In this document: positions 1 to 7,727 of the stretch, piece by piece
Layout: the number at the start of each line of letters is the position of its first letter
Numbering within the stretch: position 1 is the stretch's first letter
Origin: Fidelibacterota bacterium
GTDB lineage: Bacteria > Fidelibacterota > Marinisomatia > SCGC-AAA003-L08 > JACNLC01
Direction of reading: 5' to 3'
Length of the DNA: 36,282 nt
Assembly (NCBI GenBank): GCA_014381725.1
Contig: JACNLC010000027.1
Location: 1 to 36,282 of the forward strand
Notes under the pieces: model-generated
What the model was told of the DNA's origin: nothing
The model's input: only the letters and a program-made list of their open reading frames with translations
Databases searched by the model: none
Translations under genes and position numbers: made by a program

Positions 1-1767
1 TTTTTATTGGGTGCTTATGATATTTTGGTAGAATGGCATTTAAACTATTTCAAAAGCCAAGTAGATAAACTTTTTAAAAATGGAAAGACACTAAACCAAA
101 TCAATAAAAAATACTTAAACGAAGTAAAATGTCATTACGACGATAATGAAGTGAATGATTTTCAAAATTCTTTGCACCTAACCAGCAAATTGAAAAAACA
201 AATATTAAACAATAATCTATTTGGTGTGGATATTGATAGTAACGCCGTTGAAATTACCAAATTCAGTTTAAATATGAAGGCACTTGAAAATACTACACAT
301 GATGAGTTATATGAAGATTATGATTTATTTCACCAAACCCTTTTACCTGAATTGGGGAATAATATCAAATGTGGGAATTCTCTCGTCGGCTCGGATTATT
401 TTGATGGAAAAATTCTTTTTGATATGGATGAACGAAAAAAAGTAAATGCATTTGATTGGGAAGTGGAATTTTCTGAAATATTTAAAGAAGGTGGATTTGA
501 TTGTGTAATTGGAAATCCGCCGTATGTGAAAGCTCGAGACTACAACAAAGATAAAGATTTTTGTAGAAATTATTTAAATAAATCATCAAAATACCAAACA
601 CTATACCTTATGTGGGATTTATACATTCCATTTGTTGAAAAAGGACTAAACATTCTAAACACAAATGGGTTTTTCGGATACATTATACCAGATACATTGG
701 AGAAATCTGAATATTCAAAATTGATAAAAAAATTCATTCTGAAAAACTATTTTGTTACCCAAATTGACTTTTTTCCTGAATCTTATATTTTTCATTCTGA
801 AAAGAAAATTGTAGGGATAAAAAATATAGTTTTATTTGTAAAAAAATCTAGAGGTAAGAAAACACGAAAAATCATTCATGCAATTAATTACACAGAAATT
901 CAAAAGGAAAATATAGTTCAGTACGATGAAAATATATTTTCAACTTATAATTTGGAAATAGATCTAAATAATGTAGAAACATTAACTCTTTCAGATATTT
1001 GTTTAGTGAGTTATGGATTAAGACTAAACAGCGATAAGGATGATAAGAATCCAAAATTTAAAAAAGTTGATTTATTATCTGATAAAAAAAATGAGATAAA
1101 CTGGAAACCTTTTACTGAAGGAAAATATCTGTCAAGATACAATATCAATAAATATAAATTTCTTGAATTGGATTCTGATAGATGTCCTAAAAGATTGGTT
1201 AGACCTACTTTTAAAGAATTATATGAATCTAATAAATTACTTTTAGGTCGACAAAAAAGGGTATGTGTCTTTGATGAAAAGAATACCATTGTTGATAATA
1301 CAATTATGGTTTGTTCATTGCACAAATCTTTTGAAGGATTAGAAAATTCAAACTTAAATAAATATTACAATAATCTTAATGCGAACAGAGAATATCTAGT
1401 TCAACAATCAAAGAATCACTCTCTAAAATATTTACTGGGTATTCTAAATTCTACTATCACAAAATATTATTTAATGATTATTACTAAAGGTGGAATTGAT
1501 GCTTATCCTGACGATTGGAAAAATGTAATTATACCATTTTTAGATATTGACAATAAAAAAGACAAAGCCCACCACGACCAAATGGTTGTATTTGTTAATA
1601 CAATGTTGTCGTTAAATAAAGAGTTGCAAAAAGTAAAAACCGAACACGAAAAGGAACTAATACAACGACAAATAAATGCCACCGATAATAAGATAGATAA
1701 ATTGGTGTATAAACTCTATGATTTAACACCAGAAGAAATTGATATTATAGAAGAAAGTGTAAAATAA
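1..1767 (+). CDS. Eco57I-type DNA methyltransferase / type IIG restriction-modification enzyme, 5'-truncated
   Basis: This is the C-terminal part of an adenine-specific DNA methyltransferase of the Eco57I/type IIG class. The frame is already open at base 1 (F-L-L-G-A-Y...), which matches the stretch just after the SAM-binding motif I of this family, so the real start lies outside the window; the TTG at base 7 is only the first start-like codon. A FGVDIDSNAVEI segment near base 220 fits the SAM-proximal region. The catalytic motif IV appears as IGNPPYV, with NPPY at bases 514-525. The remaining ~400 residues fit a TaqI-like target-recognition region and end in a charged helix. No nuclease motif can be judged because the N-terminus is missing. 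The next gene starts 2 bases after its stop. Family assignment is firm; the split between methylase-only and bifunctional enzyme is open. Confidence 0.85.
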   Translation, partial: FLLGAYDILVEWHLNYFKSQVDKLFKNGKTLNQINKKYLNEVKCHYDDNEVNDFQNSLHLTSKLKKQILNNNLFGVDIDSNAVEITKFSLNMKALENTTHDELYEDYDLFHQTLLPELGNNIKCGNSLVGSDYFDGKILFDMDERKKVNAFDWEVEFSEIFKEGGFDCVIGNPPYVKARDYNKDKDFCRNYLNKSSKYQTLYLMWDLYIPFVEKGLNILNTNGFFGYIIPDTLEKSEYSKLIKKFILKNYFVTQIDFFPESYIFHSEKKIVGIKNIVLFVKKSRGKKTRKIIHAINYTEIQKENIVQYDENIFSTYNLEIDLNNVETLTLSDICLVSYGLRLNSDKDDKNPKFKKVDLLSDKKNEINWKPFTEGKYLSRYNINKYKFLELDSDRCPKRLVRPTFKELYESNKLLLGRQKRVCVFDEKNTIVDNTIMVCSLHKSFEGLENSNLNKYYNNLNANREYLVQQSKNHSLKYLLGILNSTITKYYLMIITKGGIDAYPDDWKNVIIPFLDIDNKKDKAHHDQMVVFVNTMLSLNKELQKVKTEHEKELIQRQINATDNKIDKLVYKLYDLTPEEIDIIEESVK

Positions 1768-1769
1768 TT

Positions 1770-3038
1770 ATGTCCAATAAAAACACAACAATAATCGAAT
1801 GCCCGGAATGTGGAAAAGAGATTGATATTCATGATGGTTTAACGCATCAATTAGAAAAACAATTTACCGAAAAATTTGAAGCAGAACGGAAAGCTGAAAA
1901 AGATAGGATTAGTTCCTTGGAAAAGAAATTGTCTGATGAAAAAGATATTTTAGACAAACAAAAGGAAGACATAAAAGCATCTATTGAATCCGGCATCAAA
2001 AAGGAAATGAAATCAGAGCGGGAAAAAGTAGAAGCGGAGGTAAAAAAGAGTCTCGCAAAGGAAAACAGCGACCAATTTTCCATGATGGAAAAAGAATTAA
2101 AAAAGAAATCCGAACAAGTAAAGGATCTCAATAAATCCAAAGCAGAGATTGAGAAACTAAAAAGAGAAAAAGATGAATTAAAATCTGAAGCAGAAGCGGA
2201 AGCACAAAAAGAATTAACGAAAGTTCTGATTGAAGAAAAAAAGAAGATTCAAAAGGTTGAAGAAGATCGAAATGAGATGAAAGTGAATGAATTGATTATG
2301 CAACTGGAAGACCAAAAAAAGCTCACGGAAGAGATGAAGAAAAAACAAGAGCAAGGGTCCATGAAATTGCAAGGAGAAGTTCAGGAAGTGTTAATCGAAA
2401 AATGGCTTGTTGCTCAATTCCCATTGGATACAATTGAAGAAATAAAAGCGGGTGCAAAAGGTGCAGATTGTTTACAAATTGTAAATACACATTCTCGCCA
2501 TAATTGTGGTATGATTTATTATGAGAGTAAAAGGACAAAAACGTTTCAGCCGTCATGGATAGAAAAATTCAAAGCCGATATGAGAAACAAAGGGGCTGGC
2601 ATTGGGGTTTTAGTCACAGAATCAATGCCAACAGGTATGGACAGAGCTGGACAAATGAATGGTGTTTGGGTTTGTAACTTCGAAGAATTTAAAGCCCTAT
2701 CTAAAGTATTAAGAGAATCGGTTATTCAAGTGAGTAATGCATTGGTATCTCAGGAGAATAAAGGTGGAAAAATGGAAATGTTATACACCTTTTTATCCGG
2801 GAATGAGTTCCGTATGCAAATTGAAGCCATCGTTGAAGGATTCTCCCAAATGAAAAATGATCTTGAAAGTGAAAAACGATCCATGCAGCGTATTTGGAAA
2901 CAGCGTGATAAACAAATTGAAAAAGTAATCCATAATACGGTAGATATGTATGGCTCCATTAAAGGTATTGCCGGGAATGCCATTCAACCGGTAAAACAAT
3001 TGGAATTGGGTGGTGGATCGGCAGAATTGGAAGAATGA
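1770..3038 (+). CDS. DUF2130-family coiled-coil protein with PD-(D/E)XK-like core
   Basis: A 422-residue protein matching the DUF2130 family. It opens with a small zinc-knuckle-like CPEC motif (Cys11 and Cys14). Residues about 25-205 are almost continuous Lys/Glu-rich heptad sequence, a long coiled coil. A globular domain follows at about 205-320, where Asp233 (GADC) and Glu252-x-Lys254 (YYESKRT) are spaced like the D...ExK core of PD-(D/E)XK nucleases; a second coiled coil lies near 350-390. The start is 2 bases after the methyltransferase stop and the end overlaps the next gene by an ATGA, so the three genes are probably co-translated. The family has no settled function that I know of; a nuclease role next to a DNA methyltransferase is inference. 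Confidence 0.8.
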   Translation: MSNKNTTIIECPECGKEIDIHDGLTHQLEKQFTEKFEAERKAEKDRISSLEKKLSDEKDILDKQKEDIKASIESGIKKEMKSEREKVEAEVKKSLAKENSDQFSMMEKELKKKSEQVKDLNKSKAEIEKLKREKDELKSEAEAEAQKELTKVLIEEKKKIQKVEEDRNEMKVNELIMQLEDQKKLTEEMKKKQEQGSMKLQGEVQEVLIEKWLVAQFPLDTIEEIKAGAKGADCLQIVNTHSRHNCGMIYYESKRTKTFQPSWIEKFKADMRNKGAGIGVLVTESMPTGMDRAGQMNGVWVCNFEEFKALSKVLRESVIQVSNALVSQENKGGKMEMLYTFLSGNEFRMQIEAIVEGFSQMKNDLESEKRSMQRIWKQRDKQIEKVIHNTVDMYGSIKGIAGNAIQPVKQLELGGGSAELEE

Positions 3039-4999
3039 AAACATTAACCAAATCAAGATTTAGCGTTGCTTTAGAATGTCCTACAAAATTACGTTATACA
3101 GGCAAAAAGGAATATGCTAGTAATAAACAGGATAATGACTTTCTCCAAGCGTTGGCGGAAGGCGGATTTCAAGTAGGTGAATTAGCAAAACAATATTATC
3201 CAGATGGTATTTCTGTAGATGAATTAGACTATGATAAAGCGTTAGCAAAGACGAACAAATTACTTGAGAAAGAAAATGTAACCATATTTGAAGCAGCCAT
3301 TCTTTATGATGATCGATTCTTTATTCGTGTTGATATTTTAAATAAAATCGGAAATAAAGTTGAATTAATCGAAGTCAAGGCGAAATCGTATCATTCTGAC
3401 AATCCAAATTTCTATTATAAACGGGAAAAAATCAGTGATTATATCCGACCCGGTTGGCGACCTTACTTATTTGATGTGGCTTTTCAAACATGGGTTATGG
3501 AACATGCATTCCCGGAGTGGCAGGTTAAGCCTTATCTCATGATGGCGGATAAAAATAAAACCACCACCGTCAATAATTTAAATCAGCATTTTCGTATTAG
3601 AAGAAACAAAGACGATCATAGACGAAAAGAATGTTATACTTTCCCTGAAGGGATTGATGTGCATGTAGGAGATAAAATCCTAGGCAAAATAAAAGTACGA
3701 AATTTGGTGAATCAAATTTGGGCAGGAAACGCTATTCCCCCAGAGAAGAGAACAGCCGAGGATGTAAAAGACTTTGAATCGCGTATTTATGAATACGTTG
3801 ATTATTATAATAAGACTGGTGATGTTTATCTACAGGGAGTCGGAAAACATTGTAAAGAGTGTGAATTTCATAAAGATAAAAAACATCCTGATAAAAAAAG
3901 CGGTTTTGACGAATGTTGGAAACGTGCAAAAGGGGCAAACTTTGATGAGAGTGAACCCCATATTTTTGATATTTGGTTTAAGCCAAAAATAAAAGAATTA
4001 TTACAGGATAATATCTACTATCAAAAGGATGTGGATATAGAAAAATATTTGATGAAGCGATTGAAGTCAGGTCAGTTAGAGTATACCGGAACAAGAAGCA
4101 CAAGGCAAGCGCTTCAGATTGAGAAAGTTCAGAATAACGATATTCGAGAAGATATTAAGGAAGAATTATTTGAAAGTATGGATGATTGGGTTTTTCCACT
4201 ACATTTTATCGATTTTGAGACCAATATGATGGCCATCCCTTTCAATAAAGGAAGAAAGCCTTACGAACAAATTGCATTTCAGTTTTCGAGTCATACCTAT
4301 TATGAAGATGGAACCATTACGCATGATGAATGGGTCAATACTGAACAGGGGAAATTTCCAAACTATGAATTTGTGAGAGCCTTAAAATATGGTTTAGATA
4401 AAGATGAAGGAAGCATTTTTCGTTTTGCTGATCATGAAAATACGGTATTGAATCAAGTGCGAGATCAAATGATTGACGATGGAGATGAAAGTCTTCAAGA
4501 ACTCATTGATTGGATTCCAACGATTGCTGTCGTGGATAAAAATGAGCCACCACCAGACAGGAATATGGTGGATATGCTGAAATTGGTTCAGAAACATTAT
4601 TATCAAAAAGATATGGGTGGATCCAACTCCATAAAACAAGTATTACCTACTGTATTAACCCATAGTGCATTTCTCAAAGATAAATATAGTTCCCCGTTGG
4701 AATTTGGAACAAACCTAGTGGGTAAAACGATTTGGCAGAAAGAAGATGGAATTGTGTTGGACCCTTATAAACTGTTGCCACCTATTTATGAAGATATTGA
4801 TCAATCGCAGGATTCTTACCTAGATGAAAAAGGTAATATCAGAGATGGCGGTGCTGCCTTAATGGCTTATTCTTATTTACAGTTTTCAGATTTAGATAAT
4901 GAAAGACGTAATGCCATTACGAAGGGTTTACTACGCTATTGCGAATTGGATACTTTGGCTATGGTAATGATTTATGAACATTGGAATTCTTTGAAATAA
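3035..4999 (+). CDS. DUF2779-family protein: Cas4-like nuclease fused to RNase H-like exonuclease domain
   Basis: A 654-residue protein matching DUF2779. The N-terminal ~300 residues resemble a Cas4/AddB-type PD-(D/E)XK nuclease: Asp100 (RVDIL) and Glu113-Val-Lys115 (IEVKAKS) supply the active-site pattern. Four cysteines, Cys15 plus Cys273, Cys276 and Cys294, are arranged like the Fe-S cluster ligands of Cas4. The C-terminal half contains Asp393-x-Glu395 (IDFET) and Asp639 (CELDT), the pattern of a DEDD/RNase H-like 3'-5' exonuclease. Translation starts inside the preceding stop (ATGA), indicating coupling. The combination suggests DNA-end processing, either in defence or repair. Domain assignments come from motif reading only; activity is inferred. 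Confidence 0.8.
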   Translation: MKTLTKSRFSVALECPTKLRYTGKKEYASNKQDNDFLQALAEGGFQVGELAKQYYPDGISVDELDYDKALAKTNKLLEKENVTIFEAAILYDDRFFIRVDILNKIGNKVELIEVKAKSYHSDNPNFYYKREKISDYIRPGWRPYLFDVAFQTWVMEHAFPEWQVKPYLMMADKNKTTTVNNLNQHFRIRRNKDDHRRKECYTFPEGIDVHVGDKILGKIKVRNLVNQIWAGNAIPPEKRTAEDVKDFESRIYEYVDYYNKTGDVYLQGVGKHCKECEFHKDKKHPDKKSGFDECWKRAKGANFDESEPHIFDIWFKPKIKELLQDNIYYQKDVDIEKYLMKRLKSGQLEYTGTRSTRQALQIEKVQNNDIREDIKEELFESMDDWVFPLHFIDFETNMMAIPFNKGRKPYEQIAFQFSSHTYYEDGTITHDEWVNTEQGKFPNYEFVRALKYGLDKDEGSIFRFADHENTVLNQVRDQMIDDGDESLQELIDWIPTIAVVDKNEPPPDRNMVDMLKLVQKHYYQKDMGGSNSIKQVLPTVLTHSAFLKDKYSSPLEFGTNLVGKTIWQKEDGIVLDPYKLLPPIYEDIDQSQDSYLDEKGNIRDGGAALMAYSYLQFSDLDNERRNAITKGLLRYCELDTLAMVMIYEHWNSLK

Positions 5000-5066
5000 T
5001 ATTATTTTAATAACGACACCAACTGACTTATTGCCAATATAACTTCTTGTAGAAATAGGAGATAAA

Positions 5067-5312
5067 ATGAAACAAGAAGACAAAAAAAGAGAGCCCATGC
5101 CATCAGTATTAAAGCATGTCATGGAGCAAAACCCTACTTTAACTAACGAAGAAGCCATCATAGAAGCACTTGCTATGGAAGACCGTTATCATGAAGCCAA
5201 CCAAGAACGGGATGCCAAAAGGAATATTGAAATCAAAAAACAAATTGATCTGTCTTTAAAAAGAGAACATTATAATCTTTTGTTTGAATATATGGATGAA
5301 TTAAGAAAATGA
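5067..5312 (+). CDS. Small charged hypothetical protein
   Basis: An 81-residue, highly charged, mostly helical protein that I do not recognise. A good ribosome-binding sequence (AGGAG) sits just upstream of the ATG at 5067, and the stop overlaps the start of the next gene by ATGA, both arguing that it is real. There are no cysteines, signal peptide or membrane segment. It is separated from the DUF2779 gene by 67 bases, so it could be a late member of the defence-like cluster or a separate two-gene unit with the zinc-ribbon protein. Confidence 0.65.
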   Translation: MKQEDKKREPMPSVLKHVMEQNPTLTNEEAIIEALAMEDRYHEANQERDAKRNIEIKKQIDLSLKREHYNLLFEYMDELRK

Positions 5313-5746
5313 AACGAAAACCGAGTAGCCATTGCCTATTGTGTAATAAGATAATAGATGAAATTGATGGCAAACGGATTGTGGCCCAAAAAACTTTGAG
5401 AACCTATATTTCAGAAACCTATCGTGGTGGCGGTAATCCTGATTTCCCTGAGTTAAGTATTAAAATAGATGATACTATTTATATTGTTCTTGGCGGGAAA
5501 AAGGGAATGTGGTCTGATGAATTAATCCAGAAAGTAACAGATATTTATGCGAATCATACGCATCCCTGGTTCTGTCAGAAATGTGCCTATAAAACCTGCC
5601 ATATTTGTGGGGAAATAATAAATAACCCAATTGGGTCCGATGTCATATACGATGATGGATGCATATCACATGTTGCAGCTTTAGGCTATAACCCTGGCTG
5701 TGTGAATGCATCTTGCGAAAACTATAAAAAGTGGGGTGGAGAATAA
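5309..5746 (+). CDS. Cysteine-rich zinc-ribbon-like hypothetical protein
   Basis: A 145-residue protein with several zinc-finger-type knuckles: CLLC near residues 9-12, CQKC and CHIC near residues 90-100, and further cysteines (GC, GC, SC) toward the C-terminus. This pattern suggests two or three structural zinc sites, as in LIM-like or zinc-ribbon proteins, but I do not recognise a named family. It has no signal peptide, so it is probably cytoplasmic. It is translationally coupled to the 81-residue protein before it. Its last 25 bases overlap the end of a convergent membrane-protein gene on the other strand. Confidence 0.65.
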   Translation: MKRKPSSHCLLCNKIIDEIDGKRIVAQKTLRTYISETYRGGGNPDFPELSIKIDDTIYIVLGGKKGMWSDELIQKVTDIYANHTHPWFCQKCAYKTCHICGEIINNPIGSDVIYDDGCISHVAALGYNPGCVNASCENYKKWGGE

Positions 5747-6183
5747 TCAATGCTCGACAAGTGCATTTTTTTCCAGAAGACATAACTACTTCCTAGAAGT
5801 GCGGTGGCGATGCTAATATCCAATATCGCCACGCTGATTAGAAAGATGTAATTGTTGTGAGCCACACTGGATAAAGTTGCGCCTGTCACGACCATAATCA
5901 CTAAAAATAGAAAGAATCCTGGCCTGAAAAATTGCCATACTTTAGGTTCGCTTAGCAAACTTATTCTGATGAGATTTTTTTTGCAACTCTTGCTGAAAAG
6001 ATATTTTGCTTTCAGCCCTCCAATGAACAGTCCGATGACAATAGCCAACCAAGTCCAGTTTTGTTCTGGCTTCAATGTTTCAGCTTCGATCAGAAGGCTA
6101 CCACCTTTTGACACCAGAATGATTCCCCCAATATACCAGAGAAGCGCAGCCAAGATTATGAGAGTTCGAGAAGTTGCTATCAT
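5722..6183 (-). CDS. Four-helix integral membrane protein, hypothetical
   Basis: A 153-residue hydrophobic protein on the minus strand with about four membrane-spanning segments, near residues 8-28, 45-60, 88-108 and 113-133, joined by a basic loop (LKAKYLFSKSCKKNL). I do not recognise the family. No clear Shine-Dalgarno sequence precedes the ATG, so the exact start is uncertain. It runs convergent to the zinc-ribbon gene with a 25-base 3' overlap, and lies 95 bases downstream of the sorting-domain protein on the same strand. Confidence 0.6.
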   Translation of the reverse strand: MIATSRTLIILAALLWYIGGIILVSKGGSLLIEAETLKPEQNWTWLAIVIGLFIGGLKAKYLFSKSCKKNLIRISLLSEPKVWQFFRPGFFLFLVIMVVTGATLSSVAHNNYIFLISVAILDISIATALLGSSYVFWKKMHLSSIDYSPPHFL

Positions 6184-6278
6184 TTGCGGTTATCAATCTA
6201 TGTAAGACAAGATAGTGTGCTAAACATATGAATCATAGGAAAAAATGAGTGTCTCTAAGCATTATAATCGGAAGTTCA

Positions 6279-7343
6279 TTATTTGAGCAATATCGCCTGT
6301 TTAGTTTGCAAAATTTCACCGTTTAGTTTCAGTTGGTAAAAGTAAATACCAGAACTCATATTCTTAGAATGCCACAAAACAGATTGGGTACCTTGTTGTT
6401 GGTTTTGATTCACAAGAGTTTCAATCAATTTTCCATTAATATCATAAATAAACATCTCAACGAAGCCAAGAGAAGGGATTTGATAATTGATGGTTGTAGC
6501 AGGGTTAAAAGGATTGGGGTAATTAGACAAAGCGACAGTATGACATATAAGATTATTATCCATAGAAACAGTAATTTTTGATGAATCATACATTCGTGCA
6601 AAAGTATTGGCGATGTTAAAACCATTCGGCACAGGATTTTCTTCTTCAAGCGATGTAATAATCGCCACAATCCCCAAATCTTCGGCAAGATAATAATACG
6701 ACCGCAAATATGAATATTGAATCGGCGTTCCCATCCAATAGTAAGTATATTGCTCCTCGTAATTGATTTGAATACACTCGTGCTCACCGAGTCCATTTGG
6801 CAAAATTACGGTGCCATACGCATCTGCAAACCCAGAAAATTCATATTCGATGTTGATGTCAAGTCCGCTCATAAACACATCAAAATTCGTTGTTCCAGAA
6901 AAATACGATTGATACGAAAGATTATCTGGAAAATCAATAATCGGTGGCGAAAATGGAACGCTGGGCGAATCAGGAACACCAATTTCATCATAAAACCCAA
7001 AATTCTTCCGTCCAGTTCCAGCAAGAAAATCGAGATACATCCACGCAAAACCGTTTTCGTTGGTTATTCGTTCTGCAATTGTGGCATTTGTGAAATCACC
7101 ACCATGTCCACCGTCATTGACATCCACATAATCAATAATCAAAGAATCCGAAGTTACTCCCTCGGAAAAATCGAAAATATGCGGACCACCTTGATTTCCG
7201 GTCAATCCAATCACGCCTTGCGGAGATGGAATATTATACATTTTGTAATAACCACCAATTTCATATTGTAAATCCTCAATTGTGATGGTCGGTTGTGAAA
7301 AAACCATCGACAATAACACTGCAAAAACAGTGATATATTTCAT
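6279..7343 (-). CDS. Secreted protein with type IX secretion C-terminal sorting domain
   Basis: A 354-residue protein with a signal peptide (MKYITVFAVLLSMVFS, likely cut after SQ) and a C-terminal sorting domain of about 80 residues beginning NYPNPFNPATTINYQ and ending with the usual basic-hydrophobic tail (QAILLK). The central ~240 residues are Gly/Asn/aromatic-rich and probably all-beta; I do not recognise them. By family knowledge the protein should cross the outer membrane by the type IX (Por) system and be released or attached at the surface. A strong AGGAGG site stands before the ATG on the minus strand. It is divergent from the multihaem cytochrome gene, sharing the 384-base intergenic region. 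Confidence 0.85.
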   Translation of the reverse strand: MKYITVFAVLLSMVFSQPTITIEDLQYEIGGYYKMYNIPSPQGVIGLTGNQGGPHIFDFSEGVTSDSLIIDYVDVNDGGHGGDFTNATIAERITNENGFAWMYLDFLAGTGRKNFGFYDEIGVPDSPSVPFSPPIIDFPDNLSYQSYFSGTTNFDVFMSGLDINIEYEFSGFADAYGTVILPNGLGEHECIQINYEEQYTYYWMGTPIQYSYLRSYYYLAEDLGIVAIITSLEEENPVPNGFNIANTFARMYDSSKITVSMDNNLICHTVALSNYPNPFNPATTINYQIPSLGFVEMFIYDINGKLIETLVNQNQQQGTQSVLWHSKNMSSGIYFYQLKLNGEILQTKQAILLK

Positions 7344-7727
7344 TGTTCCCTCCTGTTTTTATGCTACGAAACACTCAAAGTATTAGATTTCCGAAAACTC
7401 TGTTCGTTCTTTCAACTCATTAGATGTCATATCCAGTTTTGTAGTTGCTTATGAGTTTTTTTGTTTAATTTCTAAAACTCATCATAGTTTCTTTGTTTAA
7501 ATTAATACTATTATTTTTGTGATTCCAAATATTTTGTGAACTTTGCATTGGTGTTTTTCTATTTCTACTTATTCTATCAGTACCACTTCCACAATATCGG
7601 TAAAATATAAATTAGATATATATATCTTGAATTCCAATATAAGTATTTGCTAAATTACAATGTTCGATAATAAGTAATTATTGATAATAGGTAATGATTA
7701 GTAAATAACAAATAGGAGAAGTATTCT
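7344..7727. promoter_or_regulatory. Divergent intergenic region with palindromes
   Basis: No gene is visible in this 384-base AT-rich stretch between two divergent genes, so promoters for both should lie here. It contains a 9-bp inverted repeat ATGAGTTTT/AAAACTCAT (7451-7459 and 7474-7482), a perfect 14-bp palindrome AGATATATATATCT (7614-7627), and a short direct repeat GATAATA[AG]GTAAT at 7666 and 7683. A weak TTGAAT-N18-TAAATT pair at 7627-7656 could be a promoter for the cytochrome gene. A ribosome-binding AGGAG precedes 7728. Function of the repeats is inferred from position only. Confidence 0.4.

Noticed and set aside
1-9. TTG at base 7 as the start of the methyltransferase gene.
   Set aside because: The frame continues upstream to base 1 and the residues there (FLLGAY) belong to the conserved region just after motif I, so the gene is cut by the window edge.
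3035-4999. Calling the DUF2779 gene cas4.
   Set aside because: The Cas4-like half is fused to an exonuclease-like domain and there is no CRISPR context, so the family name is safer.
6333-7271. Plus-strand reading frames of up to 184 codons opposite the sorting-domain gene.
   Set aside because: They lie fully antisense to a gene with a signal peptide, ribosome-binding site and recognisable C-terminal domain, and have no features of their own.
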